A DNA stretch of 64,000 nt from Taudactylus pleione (lineage: Eukaryota; Chordata; Amphibia; Anura; Myobatrachidae). Position 1 is the first letter of the stretch. Every line of letters begins with the position of its first letter. The stretch lies in assembly GCA_031769625.1 (NCBI GenBank), contig JAUIMM010000200.1, positions 51,544,001-51,608,000 of the forward strand, read 5' to 3'. The notes under the pieces are model-generated. The model searched no databases. It saw nothing but the letters and a program-made list of their open reading frames with translations, and was not told the DNA's origin. A program made the translations under genes and the position numbers. Below are positions 24,316-35,521 of this stretch, piece after piece.

Positions 24316-24864
24316 GGCCCTCATTCAGAGCCGTACGCTCTGAGCAGAGTGCACGCTCTGCATGAGGGCCGGGCTCCATTTTCATGGAGCGTCCTCCTGG
24401 ACGCTCGTATAGCTGTGGGTCACCACCCACAGGCTATACGAGCGTGCATTTTGATGGCCGCGATGGTCGTGACCATCGCGACCATCGAAATTGCGAGCCG
24501 GAGCCTGCGGTTGAGGTTTTCAACCGCAAGCTCCGGAGTGATTTTGGCTCTATCAGAGCCAAAATCACTCCCACTGACATCACTAGTGATGTCAGTGGGC
24601 CGGCTTCTGACGGGAGGCGTTCCCGTGGGAACGCCCCCGTCAGGGAGGCACGCCCCCGGCACGCCCACCAAAGGGGGCGTGCTGTCAATCAACATTGACA
24701 GCACGCCCCCTTTGATCGGACACAACGAGCGAAGGAAAGTCCTTCGCTCGTCGTGTCTGGCGCATGCGCACGACGGAGCTCCCTCCGTCGTGCGCATGCT
24801 CAGTGCAGACCATCGACCCACTTGCGAGCGGACAGCCGCTCGCGAGTGGGTCTGAATCAGGCCC
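24316..24864 (+). mobile_element. Hairpin-chain MITE, copy 3 (upstream of L1 ORF1)
   Basis: 549 bp, flanked by TTA at 24313-24315 and 24865-24867. It is the best copy for reading the structure. Inverted repeats are at 24316-24370, 24373-24390, 24401-24445, 24453-24486, 24497-24536, 24537-24569 (15-bp perfect arms), 24570-24599 (perfect, no loop), 24608-24642, 24670-24713 (20-bp perfect arms), 24719-24757, 24762-24799 (16-bp arms) and 24815-24852. They cover most of the element with almost no spacers. Confidence 0.93.
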
Positions 24865-24867
24865 TTA

Positions 24868-26185
24868 GTACTGTAAATAATGGTGACTTCACGAATTATG
24901 ATGAAGAAACACTGATACTAATCAATCACTTGATGTCAGTGGGCTAGAAAAATTGAAACTACCATATAATAGCAGTCAACGATTCAACCTTAACCCATTG
25001 CAACCTGTACGTAATTATACAAGTATCACAGAAAAGCAAATAATGCAGTGTATTTTAGCATCAGGAAAACACACCGCAATTGTAAAATTTCTCCACTAGG
25101 TGGAGACAAAGTCAAAGAGATTGAAATATTCAGCGTGTTGAATGTTTTCAACAAAACGCTGTGGGGAAAGTGGTAATACGGGGGTGGGGGGATTTAAGGA
25201 AGTCAATGTCAGGGGGCACAAACAGATGACAGGACTGGTCACCGCTAATACTCTAAGCCAGGGCAGTCAGTGGTCTACACCACAGGCTTAGGCTACCAGA
25301 GTCACCCAGACAGGCAAGTCAGAGCGCTGGGCAGCGTATGCAGTACCTGACCCCCGACCTCAGCAGCAGTCTCCGGAACGACTCCCAGCAGCTCAGCAGG
25401 ATGGCAGAGGCGCAATGGCTCCACAGCCCTCCACAGCCCCCTTAACAAGGCTGATGACTCAGAGGACTGGCCCCCGCAGCGTCGCAGCAGCCCGGGGCAG
25501 CGGTGATCACTTTGCAGGTAATAAGCCGATCTTCCTCTTCAGCGGCTAGCGCTTCAGGCAAGGGCAGCCGAGAGGGGCCACTTCCAGCGTCCGCAGCCTC
25601 TGTGAGCAGACGGCAGCACCATCCCCGCCTGTGAGCATATAAGATGCAGCCCGGCAGGTCCACAGTGAGCGTCGGCAGCAGGCACACACGGCAGTAATCA
25701 GCCACCGAGTCAGCAACAGACAATGCCTCCCTCGTGGGCTAGGGGTAGTAGGTCACACAAGGCCCGCTGGGAATATGCGGCGCTCGTCCGCGCAGAAGGT
25801 CCCGTCGGCTCCAAGAGGTCCCCGTGAACTCCGGTTAGTCTCTTGCGAATGCCGAGTCCTCAACAAACCAATGGGTAGCAGGTAGGAGACTCCTGTATCG
25901 GTAATGGCACACACGAGAAAAACTTTTAGCAGTCAGGGTGTGTTCGCGCCAAATAATCTTTTGGCGGTCATGCAGGCCATCAACCTAATGGCTGGATTCC
26001 GGGGAAATATGTTAGGCTCCCTGGCAATACAGGTATCCCTGGATTCCTCAGGTGAAGGGGAACACTGTGGTAAACACAGCTGGTCTCAATCCTGTGTTTT
26101 ATGCGCTGATTTCTCAGGATTCAATACCCGCCACAGGGAGCCAGATTAAAACGCGGCCATACCAGATGCCCCGCCCACCGGAACA
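24868..26185 (-). promoter_or_regulatory. L1 5' region
   Basis: Upstream of L1 ORF1 on the minus strand. The half at 25200-25900 is GC-rich with many CpGs, as expected of an L1 internal promoter; the promoter role is inferred from position. No reliable long coding frame is present. Confidence 0.5.
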
Positions 26186-26193
26186 AACACCAC

Positions 26194-28050
26194 TACTTTT
26201 ACTAAACAATTGACCCTTCAACAGTCCTTAGCGAGGAGGATGAAGTACGACAGCAGTCATCCTGAAGCAAAACGTATAACTGAGGCCTTGACTGCTATGT
26301 TGATGTTAGACGTGCATCCGGCATCCACCATTAGTGCAGTGGGATTTAGACAATTGATGGAGGTAGTGTGTCCCCGGTTCCAAATCCCGTCTAGATTCCA
26401 CTTCACTAGGCAGGCGATACCGAGACTGTACAGAAAAAGTGTCCTCAGTGTCCTGAAAAATGCGGTTGTACACAATGTCCACTTAACCACGGACATGTGG
26501 ACAAGTGGAACAGGGCAGACTAAGGACTATATGACTGTGACAGCCCACTGGGTAGATGTATCACCTTATGCAGCAACAACAGCAGCGTCACCAGTAGCAG
26601 CATCTCAGAAACGCCAGCTTGTTCCAAGGCAGGCTACGCTGTGTATCACCGGTTTCAGTAAGATGCACACCGCCGACAACCTCTTAGAGAAATTGAGGGA
26701 AATCATCGCCCAGTGGCTTACCCCACTTAGACTCTCCTGGGGATTTGTGATATCTGACAATGCCACCAATATTGTGCGGGCATTACATCTGGGCAAATTC
26801 CAGCATGTCCCATGTTTTGCTCACACAATAAACTTGGTGGTGCACAATTTTCTGAAAAGCGACAGGGGCGTGCAGGAGACGCTTTGGGTGGCCTGAAAAA
26901 TTTCTGGCCACTTTCGCCATTCAGTGACTGTGTGCCAAAGACTGGAGCACCAGCAAACACTCTTGAACCTGCCCCGCCATCACCTGAAGCAAGAGGTTGT
27001 GACGCGGTGGAACTCAACCTTCTATATGCTTCAGAGGATGGAGGAGCAGCAAAAGGCCATTCAAGCCTATACATCCACCTATGACATAGGCAAAGTAGGG
27101 GGTATGCACCTGACTCAAGCGCAGTGGAGAATGATTTCTGTGTTGTGCAAGGTTCTCCAGCCCTTCGAACTTGCCACACGTGAAGTTAGTTCAGACACTG
27201 CCAGCTTGAGTCAGGTCATTCCCCTCATCAGGCTTTTGCAGAAGCAGCTGGAGAAAGTAAAGGAGGAGCTAAGACAGAAAGATTCCGCTCGGCATGTGGG
27301 ACTTGTGGATGAAGCCCTTCATTCGCTTTGCAAGGATTCAAGGGTGGTCAATCTGTTGAAATCAGACCACTACATTTTGGCCACCGTGCTCGATCCTAGG
27401 TTTAAAGCCTATGTGGTGTCTCTCTTTCCAGCCGACACAAGCCTTCTTCATTTTCTCCCGCAACTGGGGCTGCCAGGAAACAACTTAGGTATCCTAAGCA
27501 ACCCGCTGGCGGTGATGCAGGGCAGGCAGGACCAAGTTTGGACATCTGGTCCGGACTGATGGACCTGGCAACAATTTCTGACATGTCTACTTAACCTGCA
27601 TATGATACTGTCACCATTGACAGAATGGTGGAGGATTACATCGGTGACAGCATCCAAGTAGGCATGTCAGACAGTCTGTACCTGTACTGGCAGGAAAAAG
27701 AGGCAACTTGGAGGCCCCTGTACAAACTGGCTCTATTTTACCTGAGTTGCCCCCCCTCCAGTGTGTACTCCGAAAGAGTGTTTAGTGCAGCCGGGAACCT
27801 TGTCAGCGAAAGGTGTAGGAGGTTGCTTCCACAAAATGTGGAGAAGATGATGTTCATAAAAATGAATTATCAACTCTTCCAGGGAGACCAGCCTCCAGAA
27901 TGTACAGAGGGACCTGTGGTAGTGGATTCCAGCGGGGACGAATTAATACTCTGTGAGGATGAGGATGTACACAACACTGAAGAGGGTGAGGAATCGATGG
28001 ATGAGGAGGATGAGGACGACATAGAGCCAGTTTGTGCAGGGACAGATTAA
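26194..28050 (+). pseudogene. hAT transposase 3' part, copy B
   Basis: Resumes at the residue-401 equivalent (TKQLTLQQSLA) and runs through TTDMWTSG, ISDNATNIVRAL and the C-terminal dimerisation region (YLYWQEKEA, SVYSERVFSAAG) to the acidic tail. Defects are a TGA in place of CGA at about 26894, a deletion of roughly 78 bp after PADTSL near 27447, and a TAA near 27592. Two Val-Arg codons are also lost after RLYRK. It is a relic. Confidence 0.95.
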
Positions 28051-28604
28051 TTGCCAGTTTGTTTTGTGGGGGCCCAAACGAACCAATCATTTCAGCCACA
28101 GTCGTGTGGCAGATCCTGGCGCTGAAATGATTGGTTTGCTAAAGTGTGCATGTCCTGTTTATACAACATAAGGGTGGGTGGGAGGGCCCAAGGACAATTC
28201 CATCTTGCACCTCTTTTTTTTCTTTGCATTATGTACTATTTGGGGCCTAGTTTTTCAAACTGCCATCCTGTCTGCCACTGCAGTGTCACTCCTAGATGGG
28301 CCACGTGTTTGTGCCGCCCACTCGTATCGCTTACCATAGTCATCCAGCTACCTCGGTGCAACCTTTTGGACATAAAAACACTATTGTGAGGTGTTCAAAA
28401 TAGACTGGAAATGAGTGGAAATTAAGGTTATTGAGGTTAATAATAGCATAGGAGCAGAAAATCCCACAAATTCTGTGATTTTAGCTGTTTTTATGTTTTG
28501 TAAAAAAAAAAATACAGATCCAAAACCAATCCAGATCCAAAACATGAAGAAAGATCCAGATCCAAAACCAAAACACAAATAATGGAAAGTGGCCGGTGCA
28601 CACC

Positions 28605-28606
<2 letters not shown>

Positions 28607-28638
<32 letters not shown>
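28607..28638. repeat. TA run at right inner edge of the palindrome
   Basis: TA dinucleotide run directly after the last recognisable bases of the central hAT element. The following sequence (28639 on) is the reverse complement of the sequence preceding 15801. Confidence 0.85.
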
Positions 28639-28648
<10 letters not shown>

Positions 28649-29049
28649 TATATGTATTATAAGGGCATAGTCGTGTACTTATATTAAGGCTGCGTTTATA
28701 AAACTGCAATTCTCCCATAGAGAATTCCAGAGGGGGGTAGGGTGTTTAAGGGGCTACACCTCAAAAGCTATTGGAGGTACCGAGCTGAAATTTGGCACGG
28801 GCGGGTAAAACTGTTGTTCGGTGCTGCATGCAATTTCAGGGCAAAAACATAAAAATGAGGATTTGGGAGTAATCTGAAGTTCCAATTGTCACATTTTTCT
28901 GACATTCTCACTTTTCTGCTGTAGTCTATGTTTTTTTTTGGGAAGGCATAACTCAGGGTAGGGGTCAAATTTAGACTTGGGGTTTGTTTTATTAGGTAGC
29001 TATTGTGCCAGGGTACGTGCCTTTGGGGTTCAGGTAAATTAAAAAGTTA

Positions 29050-29214
29050 ATAAGAGGTGGTATCTGAAATTATTCACCTCAGGGTGCGCTCACATAGACA
29101 TAAGGATACATGTAATACAATAAAATATTTTATTAAAATTACACAGTATTAACATATAAAAAACATTTATAAATCAGCATCTAAATGGCCATTCTCACAT
29201 GTTGTATGCTTATT
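29050..29214. mobile_element. 165-bp insertion with 13-bp target duplication, right arm only
   Basis: AATTAAAAAGTTA occurs at 29037-29049 and again at 29215-29227. The left arm has one slightly altered copy at about 15398-15411 and no insert. A 13-bp duplication fits LINE-driven retroposition. No poly-A tail and no recognisable tRNA-like head; the interior is AT-rich. Probably a 5'-truncated LINE tail or a short SINE of an unknown family. Confidence 0.75.
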
Positions 29215-29239
29215 AATTAAAAAGTTACAGTTTTTAAAC

Positions 29240-30703
29240 TATTACCTCAAGAATGCGCCATTGAATAGATAGGACTTTTCAACTTGTTGCGCAGCCACAG
29301 TAGGAGCCTCCAGCAGGTGTATTCACTGTGGCTTCACTTGAGTGTACCAAGATGACCGTCGTTTGCAGGTGGTAGCGGGGGCCAGGTCTGGAGGGAAGGA
29401 ATCTGGCGTTTGCTGCCGCCGGGATGCGGGGGAGAGAGAGCAGTGGTTAGCGAGCGTTAGCTGCGGCTGGGAACCGGGGATGTTAGCGGTGGTGGTGGTG
29501 CAGGCGTTAGGACCTGGGGAAGGTAGCAGCACACAGATGCAGGCTCGGATCTGGAATATCCGTAATACCTGCATCTGTGTTTAAAAAAACAAACACAGAA
29601 GCAGGGACCAGTCAGTGAGACCCGTCTGTGCTTCTGTGTTTAATTAAATTAAAAAGACTAAAAAAAAATGGTGTGGCCCCCTCCCAAAAAACAACCAGCA
29701 CCGGGCTTTGGAAAGCCAGTACTGGTTGTGCTAAATACAGGGGACAAATGATGTAGGGGGTCCCCCGTATGAAACCCAACCAGCACCAAGCTTTTGAGAA
29801 CGAGTCCTGGTTGCCAAAATATGAGGGACAAATGAGGTAAGGGTCCCCCGTATTCAGCGCAACCAGCACTGAGTTCTGAGCCAGCTCTGGTTCTGGAAAT
29901 ACAGTGGAAAAAAATGCGTAGGGTCCCCCTGTATTTACTAGAACCAGCACCAAACTCTTTCTAGTGGGGGGGTGATGCCACAGCCAGGGGAGCCCTTTCA
30001 CTGGGCCCCCCAGCTGCAGCATCAGTCCTGACCGCTAGTCAGCCCAGGCCAGGGATCCTTGGGGAGTTGGGGACCCCCCCAATAAAGGGGTCCCACTCTC
30101 CAGGGCACCCCTGGCCTAGGCTGATAGCCTGGGGCTATCCCTGCCACCCCTGAGCGGTGGTTCACGGGTTGATAGTGTATGTGTGGTGTGTAAAAAATAG
30201 AAGTACCAACATTGTCTTTACAGTCAAACTGCAGGTCCCAGCAAGCCTCCCCCGCATGCTGGTACTTGGAGAACCACAAGTACCAGCATGCGGGACATTA
30301 AGGGCCTGCTGGTACCTGTAAAGAAATGTCTAAAAAAACACAAAACACACACACACCGTGAAAGTACTGTTTTATTACAAACATACGCACACACACACAT
30401 ACTCACCTACATTACCAGGAGTGGTCTCCTTGTCCAAAGTAGGCATCCAAGGTCTTCTTAAAATCATAAAACGAAAATTCCGATCCACGCAACAGATACC
30501 AACCAGAATGGTTGATATCTCCCAAATGAAACGCTCAGACGTGGCTTCTGCCTTTATATCTGAGCGTTCATTGGCTGAGAGAGGTGAGCCCCCACCTCTC
30601 TCAGCCAATGAACGGGTCCTCCATTGAAGCCAATGGAAAGCCGCAGGTTACTAAAGTTTATTCTGCGGTTCTCACCATTGGCTTCAAATCTGAATCAGGC
30701 CCT
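29240..30703 (-). mobile_element. Long hairpin-rich element, right-arm copy
   Basis: Reverse-complement partner of 13920-15360, ending in CTGAATCAGGCCC at 30703. Its stems are conserved, including the 30540-30612 region and the GTACCAGCATGC stem near 30250-30295. Confidence 0.6.
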
Positions 30704-30907
30704 AAGTTAGTTTAATAGATAATACATTGAGTTCACTCATCCCCTTCCTTTCCCATGATCTTCACTATATAAAGTAATGATATTTTAGACTTCATTTGGA
30801 TGAATGATTTAAAATTATCAGTAATTACAGACGGGGGCATTTACAGGAGGCTGCTACCATTGTTTGTTACTATGCTATTGTGTTTTGCATGGCTTAATTT
30901 TTAGTTT

Positions 30908-31960
30908 GCATTTGACTGAATATAAGCATATAATATTGCCTGAAACACTTCAGAATTCATTCTGCTGCTTTTGTCAGCAGTCACATCATTAATAAATACA
31001 AGGGAACCAGTTCCATTGACAGCCATACATGCCCACGCCATGACTCTACCACCACCATGCTTCACTGATGAGGTGGTATATTTTGGATCATGAGCAGATC
31101 CTTTCCTTCTCCATACTCATCTCTTCCCATCACTCTGGTACAAGTTGATCTTTGTCTCATCTGTCCATAGGATGTTGTTCCAGAATTGTAATGGCTTTTT
31201 TAGATGTTGTTTGGCAAACTCTAATCTGGTCTTCCTGTTTTTGAGGCTCACCAATGGTTTACATCTTGTGATGAACCCTTTATATTCACTCTTGTGAAGT
31301 CTTCTCTTGATTGTTGACTTTGACACATATACACCTACCTCCTGGAGAGTGTTCTTGATTTGGCCAACTGTTGTGAAGGGGTTTTTCTTCACCAGGGAAA
31401 TAATTCTTCTGTCATCCACCACATTTGTGTTCCGTGGTCTTCCTGGTCTTTTGGTGTTGCTGAGTTCTCCGGTGCATTCTTTCTTTTTAAGAATGTTCCA
31501 AACAGTTAATTTGGCCACACCTAATGTTTTTGCTATCTCTCTGTCGGGTTTGTTTTGATTTTTCAGCCTAATGATGGCTTGCTTCACTGATAGTGACAGC
31601 TCTTTGGATCTCATATTGAGAGTCGACAGCAACTGACTCCAAATGCAAATGTCACTCCAGACCTTTTACCTGCTTAATTGATAATGAAATAACGAGGGAA
31701 TAGCCCACACCTGTCCATGAAATAGCTTTTGAGATGAGAGTCCTATTACTTTTGGCCCCTTAACAAGTGGGAGGCTCATATAGAAACCGCTGTAATTCCT
31801 ACACCGTTCACCTGATTTGGATGTAATTACCCTCAAATTAAATCTGAAAGTCTGCAGTTAAAGCACATCTTGTTTGTTTCATTTCAATGCCATTGTGGTG
31901 GTGAATAGAGGCCAAAATATGAAAATTCTGTCAATGTCCCAATATTTATGCACCTGACTG
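30908..31960 (-). mobile_element. Tc1/mariner element, right-arm copy, 3'-truncated
   Basis: Partner of 12044-13681, with its 5' terminus at 31960 (TA at 31961-31962). The 3' third of the transposase, the 3' terminal repeat and a little flank are missing. The junction GCATT at 30908-30912 corresponds to AATGC, which occurs in the left copy at both 13092-13096 and 13710-13714. The loss is therefore a 618-bp deletion between 5-bp microhomologies. Confidence 0.95.
30909..31632 (-). pseudogene. Tc1-type transposase, truncated
   Basis: Same protein as the left-arm copy, with a handful of substitutions (for example PDREI for PVREI and ECTGEL for ERIGEL). It carries the same stop after GKR at about 31117 and loses the second catalytic Asp and the Glu through the 618-bp deletion. 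Confidence 0.94.
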
Positions 31961-32463
31961 TATCTTAACTGTGATACATGCTGCAGATATGCAGGGTTGG
32001 AAATCTCAATAACCTGGGTTCACACTTAAAACATGACAGCTTCCCTATAGTTTGGCTCATAGAACTATTGCAGTATTCAGCTAATAGTTCCCTTTGTGCT
32101 GAAATTATCTGCAAATATTTTATTTTTGAAAGAAATGTATTGAAAATGTATTTACAATGCAAGTTTGTCATTGTAGATGTCTTCTAAATATGGTTTAAGC
32201 CCACAAAATTGCCTCACTGTACTATAAATGGGAGAAATTAAAGAGCTGATTACCTGAGCATCTCAGAGACAGGTACTGGTTATTCGGGCAGGTTTCGCTG
32301 AGATAATGGAGATGAATAAAACACAAATAAATACGATAGAATCTGCATGCATTTATGTTTCTACAGAAAAAGACATCTGAATGATAAGTAACATGTATAA
32401 ACTATAAAGTGTAAAATATGGAATAAAGCTATCTTACCATTATGGCAATTAGCATTGCTCTGA

Positions 32464-32637
32464 AGGCCCCCATACACCAGCAATTGATTGCAGCAATTCT
32501 ACAATTTGCAATCGATTGTGTATAAAAATCTTTCCCTTTTTCAATCGATTGTGGCAATTCTGCAATCGATTGAAAAAGGGAAAGATATTTATACACAATC
32601 GATTGCAAATTGCAGAATTGCTGATGTATGGGGGCCT
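32464..32637. mobile_element. 174-bp palindromic MITE, right arm
   Basis: Partner of 11367-11540 with the same length. One flanking triplet has mutated (TGA against TTA). Confidence 0.87.
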
Positions 32638-32739
32638 TTACCTGTCAAAACTTTCTTGGATTGTGTCAGATGTTCTAAGAGCTAATAAGTCCTACATTTG
32701 CGGGATTGTAATTCATGGTCACTAACTGTGCAGATGGTG

Positions 32740-34339
32740 GTCTACAGATAGAGACTAACAATATGATACATGTAGGCAGGGCCGGACTGACCATCGGCCA
32801 GATGGGGCCGGTCCAGGCAGTGCCGCGGGGGAGGGAGGCGGACGGCAGCAGTGTTCATGGCCACAGCACTCTGTATAGACAGTGCTGTGGCTGCCTGACT
32901 GAATGAGACTTTCTGCCTGCCCTGCTGCCACCTGCCGCCGCTCCTCCAATATCAGTATATGTGGCTGTTGTGTAGCGCTAGACACTCAGCCCGCCTCCCT
33001 CGATCCCCGTTGGTCCCCCTCCCATTGTGCTGGCAGGAATGAGAGGACACTGTGACGTCATCACGCATTTGTCTCTCCTGCCGCACGAAGAGCCAGGAGC
33101 CGCCGTGAGAGGACCGGACACAGACCCACCCGGGCGGAGACCGAACGCCCAATCAGTGACAGTGAGCAAGCGATGGAGGAGGAGTTCTGACAGTAAAACT
33201 TCAAGGAAAAGTAATAAAGGTAAATAAAGCTGACCCTATTTCCCACCAATGGTATTCTGTGTCTATGTTTGGATAAATCATACCTCCCAACATTTGCAAT
33301 ATTAGATGCGGGACTTCCACTCCAGAAAAGGGGATGTGACGTATTGGTAAAGGGCTTTGGCCTCGCAGCACGCCCCCGTTTACATTACTCAGGGGGCGAA
33401 ACCCAGCACTCTCGGAGATGAGGGGCTGCCCCCAGGCTCTCCCCTCACAGTGAAAAGATGTGCACGGCACTTATTCACCCGCTGCTCTGCCATGCAGCCA
33501 GAGGTTCTCCTTCTTTCCCGACATAGTTTCAAGCAGCGAGTTTTCCCAATGAAAGCGCTCTATTAGAAGCACAAGAGTTGAGTTGAGTGTCAACCAAATG
33601 TAAACCCAGCTTTCTGCTCCCTATTATAAGAAGAGGAACAATTATCACTAATTGTGCTGCCCCTATATAATTATAAGGATAGCAAAGTGACACAGTAGTT
33701 AGCATGGCTACCTTGCAGCCCTGGGAACAGGGGTCAATTGTTCATATGTTGGTGCTCCATTTTCCTCCCATCGTCCAATGACATACTGGTAAGTTAATTA
33801 GCTTCTGATAGTAACGGACCATAGGCAGAGGTTGGCTGGCAAGTTTTAGCCTGGGGGCAAATGCAATTAACTAACCCAGGATTCTCTACCAGTGCAAAGC
33901 AACGGCATAATGGACGTTACATAAAAACTGCAAGCGTAGTTTATCTAATAGGGATGTGGCTTGTGCAAAATCCCTGTGTTTGGCTAAAAATGTGGGTACT
34001 TGGTTCACCTTGGACACCAACCCTCCCCCCTTAATGACAAATTAGGCAAAAAATATTTTTAATTAGCTTAATTTGGCAAATAATTATGTCATTTTGGGGT
34101 GAAAAAATTAAAAGTAATGGAAAATGTATTTAAAGTAGTGGGTCTGGTATTTGGGGGCTGTTTGGATGGGACATGTGTTTTAAAAATAGCAGGATGCTGC
34201 ACCTGGTGTATTTTTCACATTTTTTTAAAGTGCACTTCTTGGACTCAAAATTATACTTGGACCCATTTTTATGTACTCCCAATTTAACTGTAGCATTTAT
34301 TTTGCCCCAAAATAATAGCTTTTTCTCATTTTTCCACTG
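32740..34339. other. Right-arm sequence without gene
   Basis: Reverse complement of 9224-10889. It contains the CpG-rich block (32790-33190) and AT-rich sequence up to the empty hAT site. No gene is supported. Confidence 0.4.
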
Positions 34340-34347
34340 TTATACAT
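34340..34347. other. Empty target site for hAT copy A
   Basis: TTATACAT, the complement of the ATGTATAA duplication flanking 3800-9215, is present once here within otherwise matching arm sequence. This is the uninterrupted ancestral state. Confidence 0.95.
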
Positions 34348-34988
34348 ATAAGCATATAACAGCCATTTTACACACTTTTATTAGGGCCAATAATACACTT
34401 AGAAATTGATCTGTCAGTTAGCCTTTTTATGGGGTACAGATTTCCTCATAAAGTGCTGTACTTTTCGCAGGTTACTCCACGAACAGTTTTCGTGCGAATG
34501 CGTTTTCACGTCTTTAGTAATAGGAAAGTGCGAAAAACGGGAGTGTGCATAGACAAAAGACGCTAAAATATCTCACAAAAACACCCAAAGTGTGTGAAAA
34601 TGTCACCGACGTGAAGTTTGCGCTTTATCGCGTCTAATTGAATTCCCCCCTAAATGTGTAATGATATTTGTGAAAAATAACTATAATCAAAGACATCACC
34701 TACCAGCCTTGTTTGACAAACTGAGACTATTCTTGTGACTGATATAATATATAGGAAGCAATATACAGTACAATAACCACCTGACAGCACTTCCCCTCAG
34801 TGTCCGCCTCATAGCATCACATACTGCACTGACACATATCATCCATGGTCACACAAAGCCCGGCTGCCTGCACCTACAGTACCTTATACATAATTATTAC
34901 TCTGTCCACATTTTCTGTAGTTTGCTGTTAGAAAGAACATTACTCGGAGTGTAGAAAGGCAGAACCACAGTAATGCTGGGTACACACT

Positions 34989-35518
34989 GGGCCTGATTCA
35001 GAGCCGGACTCTCTGACAAGAGCGCTCGCTCTGAATCAGGGCCGTCCTACCTATTATTGGAGCGGCCTCGTGGCCGCTCGCATAGCTGTGGGTGATCACC
35101 CACAGCTTATGCGAGCGCCAAAAAGATGGTCGCGATGGTCAAAACCATCGCGACCATCGGGCTTGCGACGAGACCCTGCGGTAGGATCTCGCTGCCACAA
35201 GCACAGGAGTGCTTGTACCAGAGCCAAAAGCACTCCCACTGACATCACTAGTGATGTCATTGGGGCTGGCCCCAGACAGTAGGCGTTCCCATGGGAACGC
35301 CTCCGTCTGGGCAGCAACGCCCCCGGCACGCCCACCAAAGGGGGCGTGCTGTCACTCACCATCGACAGGTGCGAGACCCATAGCGACGGCTTGGCCATTG
35401 CTATTCGGGTCTCGCGAATGCGCACAATGGAGCCCCCTCCATCGTGCACATGCGCACTAGGGCACCATCTACGCGGTTGCGAGCGCTCAGCGCTCGCGAG
35501 CGGGTCTGAATCAGGCCC
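34989..35518 (+). mobile_element. Hairpin-chain MITE, copy 4 (variant subfamily)
   Basis: 530 bp, flanked by ACT at 34986-34988 and 35519-35521. The left arm keeps the empty site near 3150 (GTGCACAGTGTGTACCCAGC). Several stems have different sequences from copies 1-3, for example one built on GCGAGACCC/GGGTCTCGC, yet each is still self-complementary. Confidence 0.9.
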
Positions 35519-35521
35519 ACT

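Larger units (their letters stand above)
17735..26185 (-). mobile_element. L1-type LINE, full-length but dead, inside hAT copy B
   Basis: A poly-T run at 17738 marks the 3' tail on the minus strand. AACACCAC at 17727-17734 and 26186-26193 is the target duplication, and it lies in the transposase codons. Removing the two 549-bp MITEs leaves about 7.35 kb. The layout on the minus strand is a GC-rich 5' region, ORF1 (22956-23702), ORF2 remnants (18637-22559) and a 3' region. Motifs fit the L1/Tx1 group of amphibian and fish LINEs. Confidence 0.94.
15824..28606 (+). mobile_element. Central hAT copy B, split by L1
   Basis: Starts TAGGGGTGAGAGGGTTCGG and ends GGCCGGTGCACACCCC, where the last T of the expected CACCCCTA appears lost. 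It lies exactly between the two palindrome arms, inside their TA runs. An ATATATAT duplication is compatible but uninformative in TA repeats. Without the L1 it would be about 4.3 kb. The transposase reads left to right and is broken. Unlike copies A and C it has no 160-bp array: only a single half-unit (near 16380-16530) lies between the subterminal region and the gene start. Confidence 0.95.
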
